Below are positions 49,004 through 58,015 of a stretch of DNA of 64,000 nt, in pieces. The first letter of the stretch is position 1. Each line of letters begins with the position of its first letter. The notes under the pieces are model-generated. The model made no database searches, was not told the origin of the DNA, and saw only the letters and a program-made list of their open reading frames with translations. The position numbers and the translations under genes are program-made. Source of the stretch: Citrobacter sp. On2M (GTDB lineage: Bacteria > Pseudomonadota > Gammaproteobacteria > Enterobacterales > Enterobacteriaceae); contig NZ_WPCV01000003.1 in the NCBI RefSeq assembly GCF_018035235.1, positions 284,108-348,107 of the forward strand. The letters run 5' to 3'.

Positions 49004-49227
49004 GCACAACGACTATAACCGTCAGTGATGATTGGCAGCAAGTAACCACTGGCACAGAAACAAAATTGCTACAAATATGTTCAGGGGTAATTCTTGTTGC
49101 GGACTCTCTCACTAAACCTGATGTTAATTCTCCTGGATATGTAATTCGCGGCTTTGTACAGATAACTCCGCCAACTATTGCATGGATTAGAAACTCAAAT
49201 TCAGGCGAAGTGTTGGTGACAATATAA
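49000..49227 (+). CDS. Hypothetical small beta-rich phage protein
   Basis: This is a 75-residue protein beginning MSTTTITVSDDWQQVTTGTE. It overlaps the preceding gene by 4 bp. Possibly a partner of it, for instance a virion decoration pair. No family recognised. Confidence 0.55.
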   Translation: MSTTTITVSDDWQQVTTGTETKLLQICSGVILVADSLTKPDVNSPGYVIRGFVQITPPTIAWIRNSNSGEVLVTI

Positions 49228-49251
49228 CACTGCCAGATTTTATCCTTCAAA

Positions 49252-49503
49252 ATGCGATTCGCTCCTATGAGCGGAAAGCAGGAAATTCTGATTATGTTAA
49301 TTGATGTCGGTGAGTTTCAGTTATGGATGTATCTTGAAGGAGAACTAGACCTCCAGCACGTGGGTTTCATTAAGGGGTTTAAGCCTGAAATGGATGATTG
49401 TTTTATCTACTTCCACCCCAAAAAAGACAACCCAAGCATTTCTGCAATTAAGAAATCTTCAGTTGGTGGCTTTACAGTAATCCCCATCGAAAAGAGTAAA
49501 TAA
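49252..49503 (+). CDS. Hypothetical phage protein
   Basis: This is an 83-residue protein, alpha/beta. An in-frame ATG at 49267 is an alternative start. It lies one base before the next small gene. Unknown function. Confidence 0.5.
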   Translation: MRFAPMSGKQEILIMLIDVGEFQLWMYLEGELDLQHVGFIKGFKPEMDDCFIYFHPKKDNPSISAIKKSSVGGFTVIPIEKSK

Positions 49504-49504
49504 C

Positions 49505-49714
49505 ATGACAAAGAAATTCGAAGAGATGCCGTTCGACGTGCAAGAGTCAATTCTTCGCACCATTGAATGGCGACTTACCCATGGCTGCTCCGGTGATGAC
49601 GGAAAAGATGTTGATTCTGTTATGGCTGCTTATTGTCGGCTGTTTGAATCAAACTCCACAACTAAGGTTGGCGAGGTTGTAGTAAATATCACTACGGTGA
49701 ATGGGAATACATAA
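49505..49714 (+). CDS. Hypothetical phage protein before terminase
   Basis: This is a 69-residue acidic protein (MTKKFEEMPFDVQESILRTI). It ends one base before the terminase small subunit start. Unknown function. Confidence 0.5.
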   Translation: MTKKFEEMPFDVQESILRTIEWRLTHGCSGDDGKDVDSVMAAYCRLFESNSTTKVGEVVVNITTVNGNT

Positions 49715-49715
49715 C

Positions 49716-50264
49716 ATGGCAAAGCTCACAGACAAACAAGAGCTGTTTGCCCGTGAGTTCATTAAAGACCTCAACGCCACTCAGGCAGTCATACGGGCAG
49801 GGTTCAGCGAAAAGTCAGCCCGCAATCAGGCTTATCGCTTGATGACAAATGATGACATTTTAAATCGCATTGCAGAACTTAAAGCCGATCGCAACGAGCA
49901 GGTTGGCGTTGACGCTGCCTATGTGCTGCGCCGCCTAACAGAAATCGACCAGATGGATGTACTTGACATCCTGCTAGCCAACGGCGAACTGAAGCCGATT
50001 AAAGACTGGCCTAAAGTGTGGCGTACAACACTATCGGGAATGGATGTTGTCGAGATGGCATCTACTGATAGCGCTGCTCTCCTGAAGAAAATTAAGTGGC
50101 CTGACAAGGTGAAAAACCTCGAGCTGCTCGGAAAGCATGTCGATGTTCAAGCGTTCAAAGAGAATATTAAAACTGAAGTCACCGGTGCTAATGGCGGACC
50201 TATTGTTACTGCTGAAATGAGCGCCGAAGAGGCTGCCGAGAAATACAAAGACCTGATGGGTTAA
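49716..50264 (+). CDS. terS: Terminase small subunit
   Basis: This is a 182-residue protein of the Terminase_2 family. The start MAKLTDKQELFAREFIKDLNATQAVIRAGFSEKSARNQAYRLM carries the N-terminal helix-turn-helix that binds the packaging site. The start at 49716 gives the family's N terminus; the frame opens 15 bp earlier. Directly followed by the large subunit. Confidence 0.88.
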   Translation: MAKLTDKQELFAREFIKDLNATQAVIRAGFSEKSARNQAYRLMTNDDILNRIAELKADRNEQVGVDAAYVLRRLTEIDQMDVLDILLANGELKPIKDWPKVWRTTLSGMDVVEMASTDSAALLKKIKWPDKVKNLELLGKHVDVQAFKENIKTEVTGANGGPIVTAEMSAEEAAEKYKDLMG

Positions 50265-50267
50265 ATC

Positions 50268-51881
50268 ATGCCAATTCCTTTCCCGTTCGACTTCCGAAAC
50301 CCGGATTATGTTCAGGTATTCGAATGGCGACAGGAGCGGATCCTGCGCATAAGAAACACTCCTGACTCCATTCCGATTCTTAGCTCTTTCTACAGAGATA
50401 ATCCAGCCCAGTTCATTATTGACTGGGGTATGACGTACGACCCTCGTAATCCAGAAAGAGGGCTACCGTCATATATTCCATTCCTGCTTTTCCCACGACA
50501 GGAAGAATGGATGGAATGGTTTATGGATAGATGGAGAGCACAAGAGCCAGGAATCACTGAAAAGACGCGTGACATGGGTATGAGCTGGCTTACAGTCGCT
50601 CTAGCATGCACTGTGTGCAACTTCAACAAAGGCATAAGCGTTGGCATAGGTAGCCGAAAAGAAGAATACGTAGATAAGATTGGCGTACCAAAATCCCTGC
50701 TTGAAAAAGCTCGCATGTTTATGTCTCTGCTACCCAAGGAATTCCGTCATGGATGGAGCAGGGATAAAGACGCGCCTCACATGCGCATCAAGTTTCCACA
50801 TACCAGCTCTATTATCTCTGGTGAGTGTGGCGACGGCATAGGGCGAGGCGATCGCGCTAGCTTCTACATTGTAGATGAAGCGGCTTTCCTTGAGCGACCC
50901 ACATTAGTTGACGCCTCGCTTTCTGCAACGACCAACTGCCGACAAGATATTTCAACCCCCAATGGTAACGCCAATAGCTTCGCTATACGACGCCATGGTG
51001 GAAAGATACCAGTGTTCACATTCCACTGGCGGGATGATCCTCGTAAAGACCAGGCGTGGTATGACAAGCAGGTGGAGTTACTCGATCCTGTTACCGTGGC
51101 GCAGGAAATTGACATCGACTACAACGCATCAGTGGAAGGCGTGATTATTCCGTCATCGTGGGTTCAGGCTGCTATCGATGCACATATCAAGTTGGGCATT
51201 GAACCATCAGGAGCTAGAAAAGGCGCGCTTGACGTGGCTGACGAGGGAATTGATAAAAACGCCTTCACATCAGGTCATGGAATTCTGGTTGATGTTTGTG
51301 AGGAGTGGAGCGGAAAAGGTTCTGATATCTTCCAGACCGTTGTAAAAGCGACAAACCTTGCTGATGACAACGGTTGCAGTGATGTCCTTTATGATGCAGA
51401 TGGCATTGGAGCAGGATGCAGAGGAGACTCCAAGCAGGTTAACGATGAGCGCACAAAAGCCGGCAAGAGACCTGTTAACTTTAATGCGTATAAGGGAAGT
51501 TCTGGAGTATTAAACCCTGACAAAGTTCTGATGAAGGATGCAAATGGAAGAAGCATCACCAACAAAGACTTTTTCCAAAACTTCAAAGCCCAATCATGGT
51601 GGCATCTAAGGACTCTATTCCTGAATACATATCGCGCCATTAATGGAATGAAATACGACGCAGACGAAATTATTTCTCTCTCTTCAAAAATGGCTGCATT
51701 ACCAAGATTAACCTCTGAATTAAGCCAGCCAACATATAGCAAAAACTCAGCAGGGAAGATTCTGGTCGATAAGAAACCGGATGGAGCCTTGTCACCTAAC
51801 TGCGCAGATAGCCTGGTAATCCTCAAGTCACCTGACAGAGGTCCGTTACGCATATCTGAAGAACTTTTGAGGCTCGCATAG
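50268..51881 (+). CDS. terL: Terminase large subunit
   Basis: This is a 537-residue packaging ATPase/nuclease. A Walker A-like segment [10 protein letters not shown] is at 98-107 and Walker B FYIVDEAA with D203-E204. Downstream acidic residues ([19 protein letters not shown]) fit the RNase H-like nuclease metal site. Complete and undamaged in appearance. Confidence 0.9.
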   Translation: MPIPFPFDFRNPDYVQVFEWRQERILRIRNTPDSIPILSSFYRDNPAQFIIDWGMTYDPRNPERGLPSYIPFLLFPRQEEWMEWFMDRWRAQEPGITEKTRDMGMSWLTVALACTVCNFNKGISVGIGSRKEEYVDKIGVPKSLLEKARMFMSLLPKEFRHGWSRDKDAPHMRIKFPHTSSIISGECGDGIGRGDRASFYIVDEAAFLERPTLVDASLSATTNCRQDISTPNGNANSFAIRRHGGKIPVFTFHWRDDPRKDQAWYDKQVELLDPVTVAQEIDIDYNASVEGVIIPSSWVQAAIDAHIKLGIEPSGARKGALDVADEGIDKNAFTSGHGILVDVCEEWSGKGSDIFQTVVKATNLADDNGCSDVLYDADGIGAGCRGDSKQVNDERTKAGKRPVNFNAYKGSSGVLNPDKVLMKDANGRSITNKDFFQNFKAQSWWHLRTLFLNTYRAINGMKYDADEIISLSSKMAALPRLTSELSQPTYSKNSAGKILVDKKPDGALSPNCADSLVILKSPDRGPLRISEELLRLA

Positions 51882-53416
51882 TGTTTGAACGCTGGAAAAA
51901 GAAAAAAGCTGAGCCTCCAAAGGAAGAGGCAAAACAGCCCATGTCGTTGGCAAGTGCGCTGGCGATGCTGAATGAGCAGGAAAGGATTAAGTCAGAGGGT
52001 GAAGTGCTTCGCCAGATTGAGCGCTACACACCGCCGCCGGGGGTTATCCCTGAGCATATCGGTGATGCTGCTCTGGCGATGGACTCCACCCCCTACAGTT
52101 ACCTGAATTCAGCCAATATCACAGCATATGGATATGGTGGCTTCCCCGGCTATCCGTATCTGTCACAGCTTGCCCAGCTGCCGGAGTATCGCAAGATTAC
52201 TGGCACGATCGCCGAGGAAATGACGCGCAAGTGGATTGAGTTGAAGCACGTCGGAAAAGATGAAGGTGACGACAAAGCCGACAAGATTCGCCAACTGGAT
52301 GACGCGTTAAGGCGCTTTCAGGTTCGTGAAAAGTTCCGTGAAGCCGCAGAGCATGACGGTTACTTCGGGCGGGGCCAGATTTACATCGATGTGAAGACAC
52401 CGAGCGGTAACTCTGCCTGGCTGGTTCCTGATGAGCTGGACAAGAAGCTCTACATCAGCCCTCGCAAGATAACCAAAGGCAGCCTGAACGGGTTCCGCGT
52501 TATCGAGGCTATGTGGACTTACCCGGGCGTGTATAACGCTGACAACCCGCTAAGCCCTGATTTCTTCAATCCGGCCGAATGGTACGTCATGGGGCGCACA
52601 GTTCACGCCAGCCGTATGCTGACGATGATTTCGCGTCAGGTGCCAGACATTCTCAAAGCAGCGTACAACTTTGGCGGCCTGTCTCTTAGCCAGATGGCAG
52701 AGCCCTACATACAGAACTGGCTGAGAACGCGTGACAGCGTAAGCGATCTGGTTCACTCGTTTGTGGTGTACGGCCTTAAGACGAACATGCAAAACGTGTT
52801 ATCTGGAGTTGCGGATCCAAACCTGTTCATGCGCGCTGAGTTCTTCAATAAGGTTCGCGACAATCGCGGAATGTTCCTTGTTGATAAGGATGCGGAAGAA
52901 TTCTTCCAGTTCGTGACAAGCCTGTCCGGTGTCGACGCTCTCCAGGCTCAAGCGCAAGAACAAATGGCATCGGTATCAAGCATTCCTCTGGTAAAGCTGC
53001 TTGGGATTACGCCAAACGGCCTCAACGCTTCGTCTGATGGTGAGATTCGCGTCTTCTACGACTCAATTCACGCCATGCAGGAGAATCTGTTCAGGAGCCC
53101 GCTTAAAACGGTGCTGGATGTCATTCAGTTGAACGAATTCGGTGAGATTGACCCTGATATCGATTTTGAGTTCCTGCCGTTGTACGAGCTTACAGAAGCC
53201 GAGAAGGCCGAGGTCATGAAACATCAGTCTGAGGCTGACAAGAACTACGCCGAAGCCGGAGTGTTCGACCTTGACGCGATCAGGAGTATGCGCCAGTCAG
53301 ACAAGTCCAGCCCATACCACATGATGGAATCCGAAGATGACGAAGAAGAGTACGAAAACGAGTCCATCGAAGAAGGATTCGAAGACCCAGAAAATCCTTC
53401 GTCCAGTCAGGGCTAA
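51881..53416 (+). CDS. Portal protein, DUF1073-type
   Basis: This is a 511-residue portal. It begins with GTG at 51881, overlapping the terL stop by one base. Typical segments are YLNSANITAYGYGGFPGYPYLSQLAQLPEYRKI and VPLVKLLGITPNGLNASSDGE-like sequence. The acidic C terminus overlaps the following MuF-like gene by 80 bp. Complete. Confidence 0.85.
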   Translation: MFERWKKKKAEPPKEEAKQPMSLASALAMLNEQERIKSEGEVLRQIERYTPPPGVIPEHIGDAALAMDSTPYSYLNSANITAYGYGGFPGYPYLSQLAQLPEYRKITGTIAEEMTRKWIELKHVGKDEGDDKADKIRQLDDALRRFQVREKFREAAEHDGYFGRGQIYIDVKTPSGNSAWLVPDELDKKLYISPRKITKGSLNGFRVIEAMWTYPGVYNADNPLSPDFFNPAEWYVMGRTVHASRMLTMISRQVPDILKAAYNFGGLSLSQMAEPYIQNWLRTRDSVSDLVHSFVVYGLKTNMQNVLSGVADPNLFMRAEFFNKVRDNRGMFLVDKDAEEFFQFVTSLSGVDALQAQAQEQMASVSSIPLVKLLGITPNGLNASSDGEIRVFYDSIHAMQENLFRSPLKTVLDVIQLNEFGEIDPDIDFEFLPLYELTEAEKAEVMKHQSEADKNYAEAGVFDLDAIRSMRQSDKSSPYHMMESEDDEEEYENESIEEGFEDPENPSSSQG

Positions 53417-53780
53417 CGCCGGAGTTCATGAGTGGTATCGCGCTGAGCTTCTCAAGCTGGTTCGGGAGATGAACAAGTCTTACCGATACTGGCTTGAAGC
53501 TGGATACAAAGACAGCATGGCGATGGATGCCAGTCCTGCGAATGAGTTAAAACGCAGGCTGGCGAAGCTCGGCAAGAAGTGGGAGAGAAAGTTCAGCGAG
53601 CTTGCCAAGAAACTTGCAGATCGCTTTGTCGATAAGACTCTGCGAAATACCGACGTTTCTCTACACTCCGCGTTAAAAGCTGGCGGATTCACGGTTAAGT
53701 TCACGATGAATGATGAGCTTAAAAACGCGATGCAGGCCGTCATTAACGAGAACGTCAACCTGATTAAGTCGATATCCTGA
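53337..53780 (+). pseudogene. Truncated MuF-like head morphogenesis protein
   Basis: This is a 147-residue reading frame resembling only the N-terminal helical part of phage Mu gpF-type minor head proteins (VHEWYRAELLKLVREMNKSYRYW onwards, then VKFTMNDELKNAMQAVINEN). The family usually continues with a larger catalytic-like domain. Here the frame stops at a TGA (53778-53780) created where it runs into sequence of the connector gene. See the junction at 53764-53790. Confidence 0.75.
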
Positions 53781-54162
53781 ATTCTCATCTGTCGACGACG
53801 CACTCCTTCAGCAGTATTTCACCCAGGCAACCATCTATCTCGATAACACCGATTTTAGTCGTGTGTCGGATTTGGCTGTCCGCGCAATGCTGCTGAATAT
53901 GCTGGTTGCCCATATTGCCTTTCTGTATTCGGGCGCTAATGGGCAGTCTCCATCCGGATTGGTAGGGCGAATTGACAGCGCATCAGAGGGTTCAGTTAGC
54001 GTTCATGCGGATATGCCAGGGGTAACAGCAAACTCAGCATGGTACATGCAAACAAAGTATGGCGCTGATTACTGGAATGCTACGGCACCATTCCGCACCT
54101 TCCAGTATATAAGCGGTCATTCCCCATCAAATTATCCCTACGGATATTACCGGAGGTACTGA
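53764..54162 (+). pseudogene. 5'-truncated head-tail connector (DUF4054-like)
   Basis: Reading in the frame of 54162 upstream gives [20 protein letters not shown] and onwards, the conserved N-terminal part of DUF4054-type connectors, without any start codon. The upstream coding is lost. The remainder ([26 protein letters not shown] to YRRY) is intact. A GTG at 53863 could begin a 99-residue remnant protein. Its frame is +1 relative to the MuF remnant. Confidence 0.75.
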
Positions 54163-54608
54163 TGGATAAGGTAATGGATGCACTGGATAAAGCAGCAAGC
54201 TCATTCGGAAATCTTCAACTAAAAGTTGGATTCCTTGAAGGGGCTACTTATCCAGACGGAACCCCTGTCCCAATGGTTGCTGCGACGAACGAATTTGGTA
54301 ACCCGGCAAATAACCAACCGCCAAGACCATTCTTTCGCAATGCAATAGCTGGACATGAAACGGAATGGCAAGAGGCAACAGCCAAGCTGATTGAAAACGG
54401 TGATGAGACCAGAGACGTTCTTTCTCTGCTTGGTGAAATAATCGTGGATGACATTAAAGAATCTATTCGATCACTTGATTCTCCGCCACTTTCACCAGTG
54501 ACCATTGCGAAGAAAGGGTTTGATAAGCCGCTGATTGACACATCAAACATGCTAAACAGCGTTAGCTACGAGGTGGGAGAAATTGAATCTCAGACAAATA
54601 GCGAATAA
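54162..54608 (+). CDS. HK97 gp10-like neck/tail completion protein
   Basis: This is a 148-residue protein. ATNEFGNPANNQPPRPFFRNAI and PLSPVTIAKKGFDKPLIDTSNMLNSVSYEV are hallmarks of the gp10/Mu gpG-like family acting at the head-tail joint. The start overlaps the stop of the connector remnant by one base. Confidence 0.8.
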   Translation: MDKVMDALDKAASSFGNLQLKVGFLEGATYPDGTPVPMVAATNEFGNPANNQPPRPFFRNAIAGHETEWQEATAKLIENGDETRDVLSLLGEIIVDDIKESIRSLDSPPLSPVTIAKKGFDKPLIDTSNMLNSVSYEVGEIESQTNSE

Positions 54609-54954
54609 CGCGATCACCAGCATCAACCCCAATATCTCAGCAATCCTGAAGAAATACGCCGGTGAAACTATCGGACCCGGTCGCAAGCCATTTCCGTCTT
54701 ACCTTCCTGATCAGAACGTCACCATTCAATTGCAGCCTATCAGCCGCGGCGACATGCAACACGTCGACGGTCTGAATATTCAGGGGCTGGCAAAGGTGAT
54801 TTACGTCAATGGCAACTACTTCAGCGTGCAGCGCGAAATGGAGCAGGGCGGCGATATCTTCGTGATTAATGGCGAGCAATGGCTTGTCGTCGAACCGGTG
54901 GAGTTGTGGCCTGACTGGTGTCGTCTGATTGCTGTATTGCAGGTGAGCCCATGA
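54583..54954 (+). CDS. Neck/tail-completion protein, phage connector family
   Basis: This is a 123-residue protein with TTG start at 54583 after AGGTGGGAG, overlapping the preceding gene. Beta-rich C-terminal half (GGDIFVINGEQWLVVEPVELW). Its place between gp10-like and LIC_12616-like proteins fits a head-tail stopper. No exact family assigned. Confidence 0.65.
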   Translation: MNLRQIANNAITSINPNISAILKKYAGETIGPGRKPFPSYLPDQNVTIQLQPISRGDMQHVDGLNIQGLAKVIYVNGNYFSVQREMEQGGDIFVINGEQWLVVEPVELWPDWCRLIAVLQVSP

Positions 54955-55460
54955 ATGATTACACGCTAGACGAAATCATTGACGATTTGGCTGGGTACAT
55001 CGAGCCGATCGCCGGCACATGCCAGCAAGCGCAGGCAAACCGTGTTCCGATGCTAAAAGGCCAGTTCTGCATCCTGACCCCCTTGCGATTTACCCGGTTA
55101 TCCACGACGAGAGACATCAAGCAGGACACTGGCTCTCCGGCAACAAGCGCCATGGGATACACAGAAGTTCGCCAGGCTGATATTCAGGTGGATATCTATG
55201 GTCAGGGTGCAGGGGATCGAGCGATTGCACTCGAAACCACGTTCGCGAGTAGTTATGGCTACGACACCATCAAAACCATCGACGCCCGGATTGCGCCGCT
55301 TTACTCATCACCTGCCATTCAGGCGCCGATGATCGACGCCGAAAGCCAGTGGCAGGAGAGATGGACCCTGACTCTTTCTTTACAGGCTCATATTACCGTG
55401 TCGTTCCCGCAGGATTACTTCGACAAGGCCGAAATCACTTTACAACAGGTAGATATATGA
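54951..55460 (+). CDS. LIC_12616-like tail terminator protein
   Basis: This is a 169-residue protein (MNDYTLDEIIDDLAGYIEPI, IQVDIYGQGAGDRAIALETTFAS). Segments resemble the phage neck/tail terminator family found before the sheath gene of contractile-tailed phages. ATGA overlap with both neighbours. Confidence 0.65.
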   Translation: MNDYTLDEIIDDLAGYIEPIAGTCQQAQANRVPMLKGQFCILTPLRFTRLSTTRDIKQDTGSPATSAMGYTEVRQADIQVDIYGQGAGDRAIALETTFASSYGYDTIKTIDARIAPLYSSPAIQAPMIDAESQWQERWTLTLSLQAHITVSFPQDYFDKAEITLQQVDI

Positions 55461-56944
55461 CCATTCCATTATCAACGGATTTTAATATCACGCCCAATGT
55501 CGTTACGCCTGCCGGTTCTGCGGTTGATGCTAACGGCCTGATGCTGACCGATAACGAGCTTATCCCGGTCGGAGCGGTGCAATCTTATTTCTCATCCTCC
55601 GATGTCTCTGCTCTGATGGGCAGCGAATCAAAAGAATTCCTCGCCGCGCAGCAGTATTTCAACGGCTACGAAAACTCATCTGTTATTCCTGGTGAGTTGC
55701 TGATGTACCGCATCGTTACTGCTGACGTTGCTGGATATTTGCTGTCCGGTAATCTGAAAGGTGTGGCGCTGACCACCCTGAAGGCAATCCCGGCAGGGAC
55801 CATCACCCTGTCAGTTGACGGCGTATCGGTCACCAGTACGTCAATCGACCTGTCAACGGCTACCAGCTTCAGTGACATTGCATCAAAGCTGCAGGTTGGT
55901 ATTGGGGCAAGCAAGGTCGCGGTAGAATGGCTGCCGATTGCTAACCGCTTCATTATTCGCTCTGCCACTACCGGCGCGGATAGCGAAGTGTCTTATGCGT
56001 CCGCTGGCGCACTGGCTACCGGACTGTTGCTTACTCAGGCAACTGCGGCAATCGTATCTCCGGGTTCCGATGCTGTAACGCTGACAGACACGATGAATAA
56101 CATCATCAACGTCAACCAGAACTGGATCCTGTTTAACTCGCTGGTCGAACTTACCGATGACCAGAAAACAGAGCTGTGCGCATGGGCAAGCAGCAGCAAA
56201 AACCGCTTTGGCTATGTCGTGCATGACACTACGGCTGAAGGAACTGTCGCCAACAATGCTAACTGCTTCGTGCAGAAAGTGGTTGTGGCTAATGGCTACG
56301 AGAACATTTTCCCGGTGTACGGCACATATCTGTACGGGGTAACCGCGCTGGCCTACGCCGCATCGGTAGATTTTGCTCGCACCAATGGGCGTATCTCGTT
56401 CAAATTCCGCGGCTTCCCGGGGTTGGCCCCTAACGTGACAGATCTGGCTACTGCTCAGGCTCTGAAATCGAACGGTTACAACTTCTACGGTGCTTACAGC
56501 CTGAATAAGACCATGGCTCAGTACGCATCTGACGGTGCTATTACCGGTAAATTCGTCTGGCTGGATACCTTCATCGATCAGGTATGGATTAACGCTAATC
56601 TGGTCAGCGCATACGCCAACCTGTTCACCAATAATCAGTCCTACCCGTTCAACCAAAACGGCTACGGTGCGATTCAGGCGGCCACAATTGACGTTGCTAA
56701 CCAGGCTCTGACGTTCGGCGCAATTCAGAAAGGTGTCGTGCTGGATAATGCGCAGATCCGCATCGTGAATAACACAGTTGGCAAAGATATCTCCGCGACG
56801 CTGTATTCCGAGGGATGGTACTTGTATATCCCGACGCAAACCGGCGCGGCGCGTCTTGAGCGAGACCTGAAAGGCGTCATTTTCTATTATGTTGACGGGC
56901 AACTTATTCAGTCAATTACCATGTCCTCAACCGCTATTTTATAA
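55457..56944 (+). CDS. Contractile tail sheath protein (DUF3383-like)
   Basis: This is a 495-residue protein from MTIPLSTDFNITPNVVTPAG at 55457. Extended beta-rich domain and conserved C-terminal region (VDYFARTNGRISFKFRG-like, AGAARLERDLKGVIFYYVDGQLI). DUF3383 proteins are sheath-like in myophages. The frame opens at 55349 inside the previous gene, but the ATG at 55457 overlaps its stop and is the natural start. Confidence 0.8.
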   Translation: MTIPLSTDFNITPNVVTPAGSAVDANGLMLTDNELIPVGAVQSYFSSSDVSALMGSESKEFLAAQQYFNGYENSSVIPGELLMYRIVTADVAGYLLSGNLKGVALTTLKAIPAGTITLSVDGVSVTSTSIDLSTATSFSDIASKLQVGIGASKVAVEWLPIANRFIIRSATTGADSEVSYASAGALATGLLLTQATAAIVSPGSDAVTLTDTMNNIINVNQNWILFNSLVELTDDQKTELCAWASSSKNRFGYVVHDTTAEGTVANNANCFVQKVVVANGYENIFPVYGTYLYGVTALAYAASVDFARTNGRISFKFRGFPGLAPNVTDLATAQALKSNGYNFYGAYSLNKTMAQYASDGAITGKFVWLDTFIDQVWINANLVSAYANLFTNNQSYPFNQNGYGAIQAATIDVANQALTFGAIQKGVVLDNAQIRIVNNTVGKDISATLYSEGWYLYIPTQTGAARLERDLKGVIFYYVDGQLIQSITMSSTAIL

Positions 56945-56955
56945 GGGAATAAACC

Positions 56956-57390
56956 ATGCCTATAGATATTACCTCGGCTAACAGTAAGCTGCGCATCGTC
57001 GTACCTGCTTACTATCCCGGCGGTTTTGACGTTGATGATTACGCAGCCGACAACATGTTTGAAACCGGCGCATTGCAGAACAAAGAAGACATGATGTCTG
57101 CTGATGGTAAATACCACGCTGGATTCGTCTTCAACCCGACAGAGTTCACCATTAACCTGATGGCAACATCGAATGCCAGCAGCCTGATTGATGACTGGAT
57201 TGCTGCCGAGCGAACGGCAATTTCTGCGTTTGCATGCAACGCCACTTTGACCGTGCCGGCGCTGGGGGCGAAGTGGAACTTCGTTAACGGAGTCCTCTAC
57301 ACCTGGACACCTACTCCTCCGGGTCGCCGAGTTCTTCAGCCACGCCCGGCAGTATTCCACTTTGAGACCGTCACACGGAGCGCAATCTGA
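56956..57390 (+). CDS. Tail tube protein (DUF3277-like)
   Basis: This is a 144-residue protein (PIDITSANSKLRIVVPAYYPGGFDVDDYAADNMF, FNPTEFTINLMATSNA). Small beta-rich protein directly after the sheath gene, as tube proteins are. Good AAGGGAATAAACC site. Stop overlaps the next start. Confidence 0.75.
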   Translation: MPIDITSANSKLRIVVPAYYPGGFDVDDYAADNMFETGALQNKEDMMSADGKYHAGFVFNPTEFTINLMATSNASSLIDDWIAAERTAISAFACNATLTVPALGAKWNFVNGVLYTWTPTPPGRRVLQPRPAVFHFETVTRSAI

Positions 57391-57800
57391 TGGCACGTAA
57401 AGAGATCCCCTTCATCGTTGAGGAAGAAGGCCGCGATAAGGGTAAGGAATTCCTCATTACTGAGATGTCGGCGTGGGATGCCGACTCTCTGGCACAGGAT
57501 ATCTTCCGCGCTATGGGTGATTCTAATTACAGCAGCATCCCGGCTGATGTGATCGCAATGGGGTGCGCCGGGCTGGCAACAGTTGGCCTGAGCGTCATCT
57601 CTGCATCATCTCCGGAAGTTGCCCGACAGTTGCGCGACCGCCTGATGTCGACGGTGGATATCATCATCACCAATGAAGGGCAGCGCCAGCAGCGCAAAGT
57701 GAATGGTTCTCTGGACTTCGAAGAGGTTTCGACCATTCGCTCCCTGCTGGACAAGGTGTTTGAGATTAATTTCAATTTTTTAACGATCGCCGGAGAGTAA
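57390..57800 (+). CDS. Tail assembly chaperone, short form
   Basis: This is a 136-residue protein between tube and tape measure, the position of G-type chaperones. Near its end is a perfect slippery heptamer T TTT TTA (57776-57782) in frame. A small helical protein (RQLRDRLMSTVDIIITNEGQ, TIRSLLDKVFEINF). Confidence 0.82.
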   Translation: MARKEIPFIVEEEGRDKGKEFLITEMSAWDADSLAQDIFRAMGDSNYSSIPADVIAMGCAGLATVGLSVISASSPEVARQLRDRLMSTVDIIITNEGQRQQRKVNGSLDFEEVSTIRSLLDKVFEINFNFLTIAGE

Positions 57801-58015
57801 AGTATCCCTTCCTTGAGGAAGATGCTCCACCGGCTAAGTTAGTCTCCCCCGTCAATATCTCATCAACCATCAACGCCATTATCTGCTCCGGAAAAGCCTC
57901 TTACCTCGATTTACAGGAAAAGCTTTCCGTAGCGGATATGTACAACCTGCTCGAGATTATCTCAGTGGAAAACTTCAATCAGCGCGTGTGGCATAAGCAT
58001 CAGGAGCAACGATGA
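57390..58015 (+). CDS. Tail assembly chaperone, -1 frameshift long form
   Basis: After T TTT TTA a -1 slip continues AAC GAT CGC and stays open to TGA at 58013-58015, adding 77 residues (KYPFLEEDAPPAKLVSPVNI and onwards) for a total of 208. Those residues have no own start codon or ribosome site, and the frame runs exactly to the tape-measure start (ATGA overlap). This is the G/GT arrangement of lambda and many other tailed phages. Confidence 0.8.
57776..57782 (+). promoter_or_regulatory. Programmed -1 frameshift site
   Basis: The heptamer TTTTTTA is phased X-XXY-YYZ with codons TTT and TTA of the upstream frame. It lets tRNAs slip back one base. See the long form of the tail chaperone. Confidence 0.85.
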
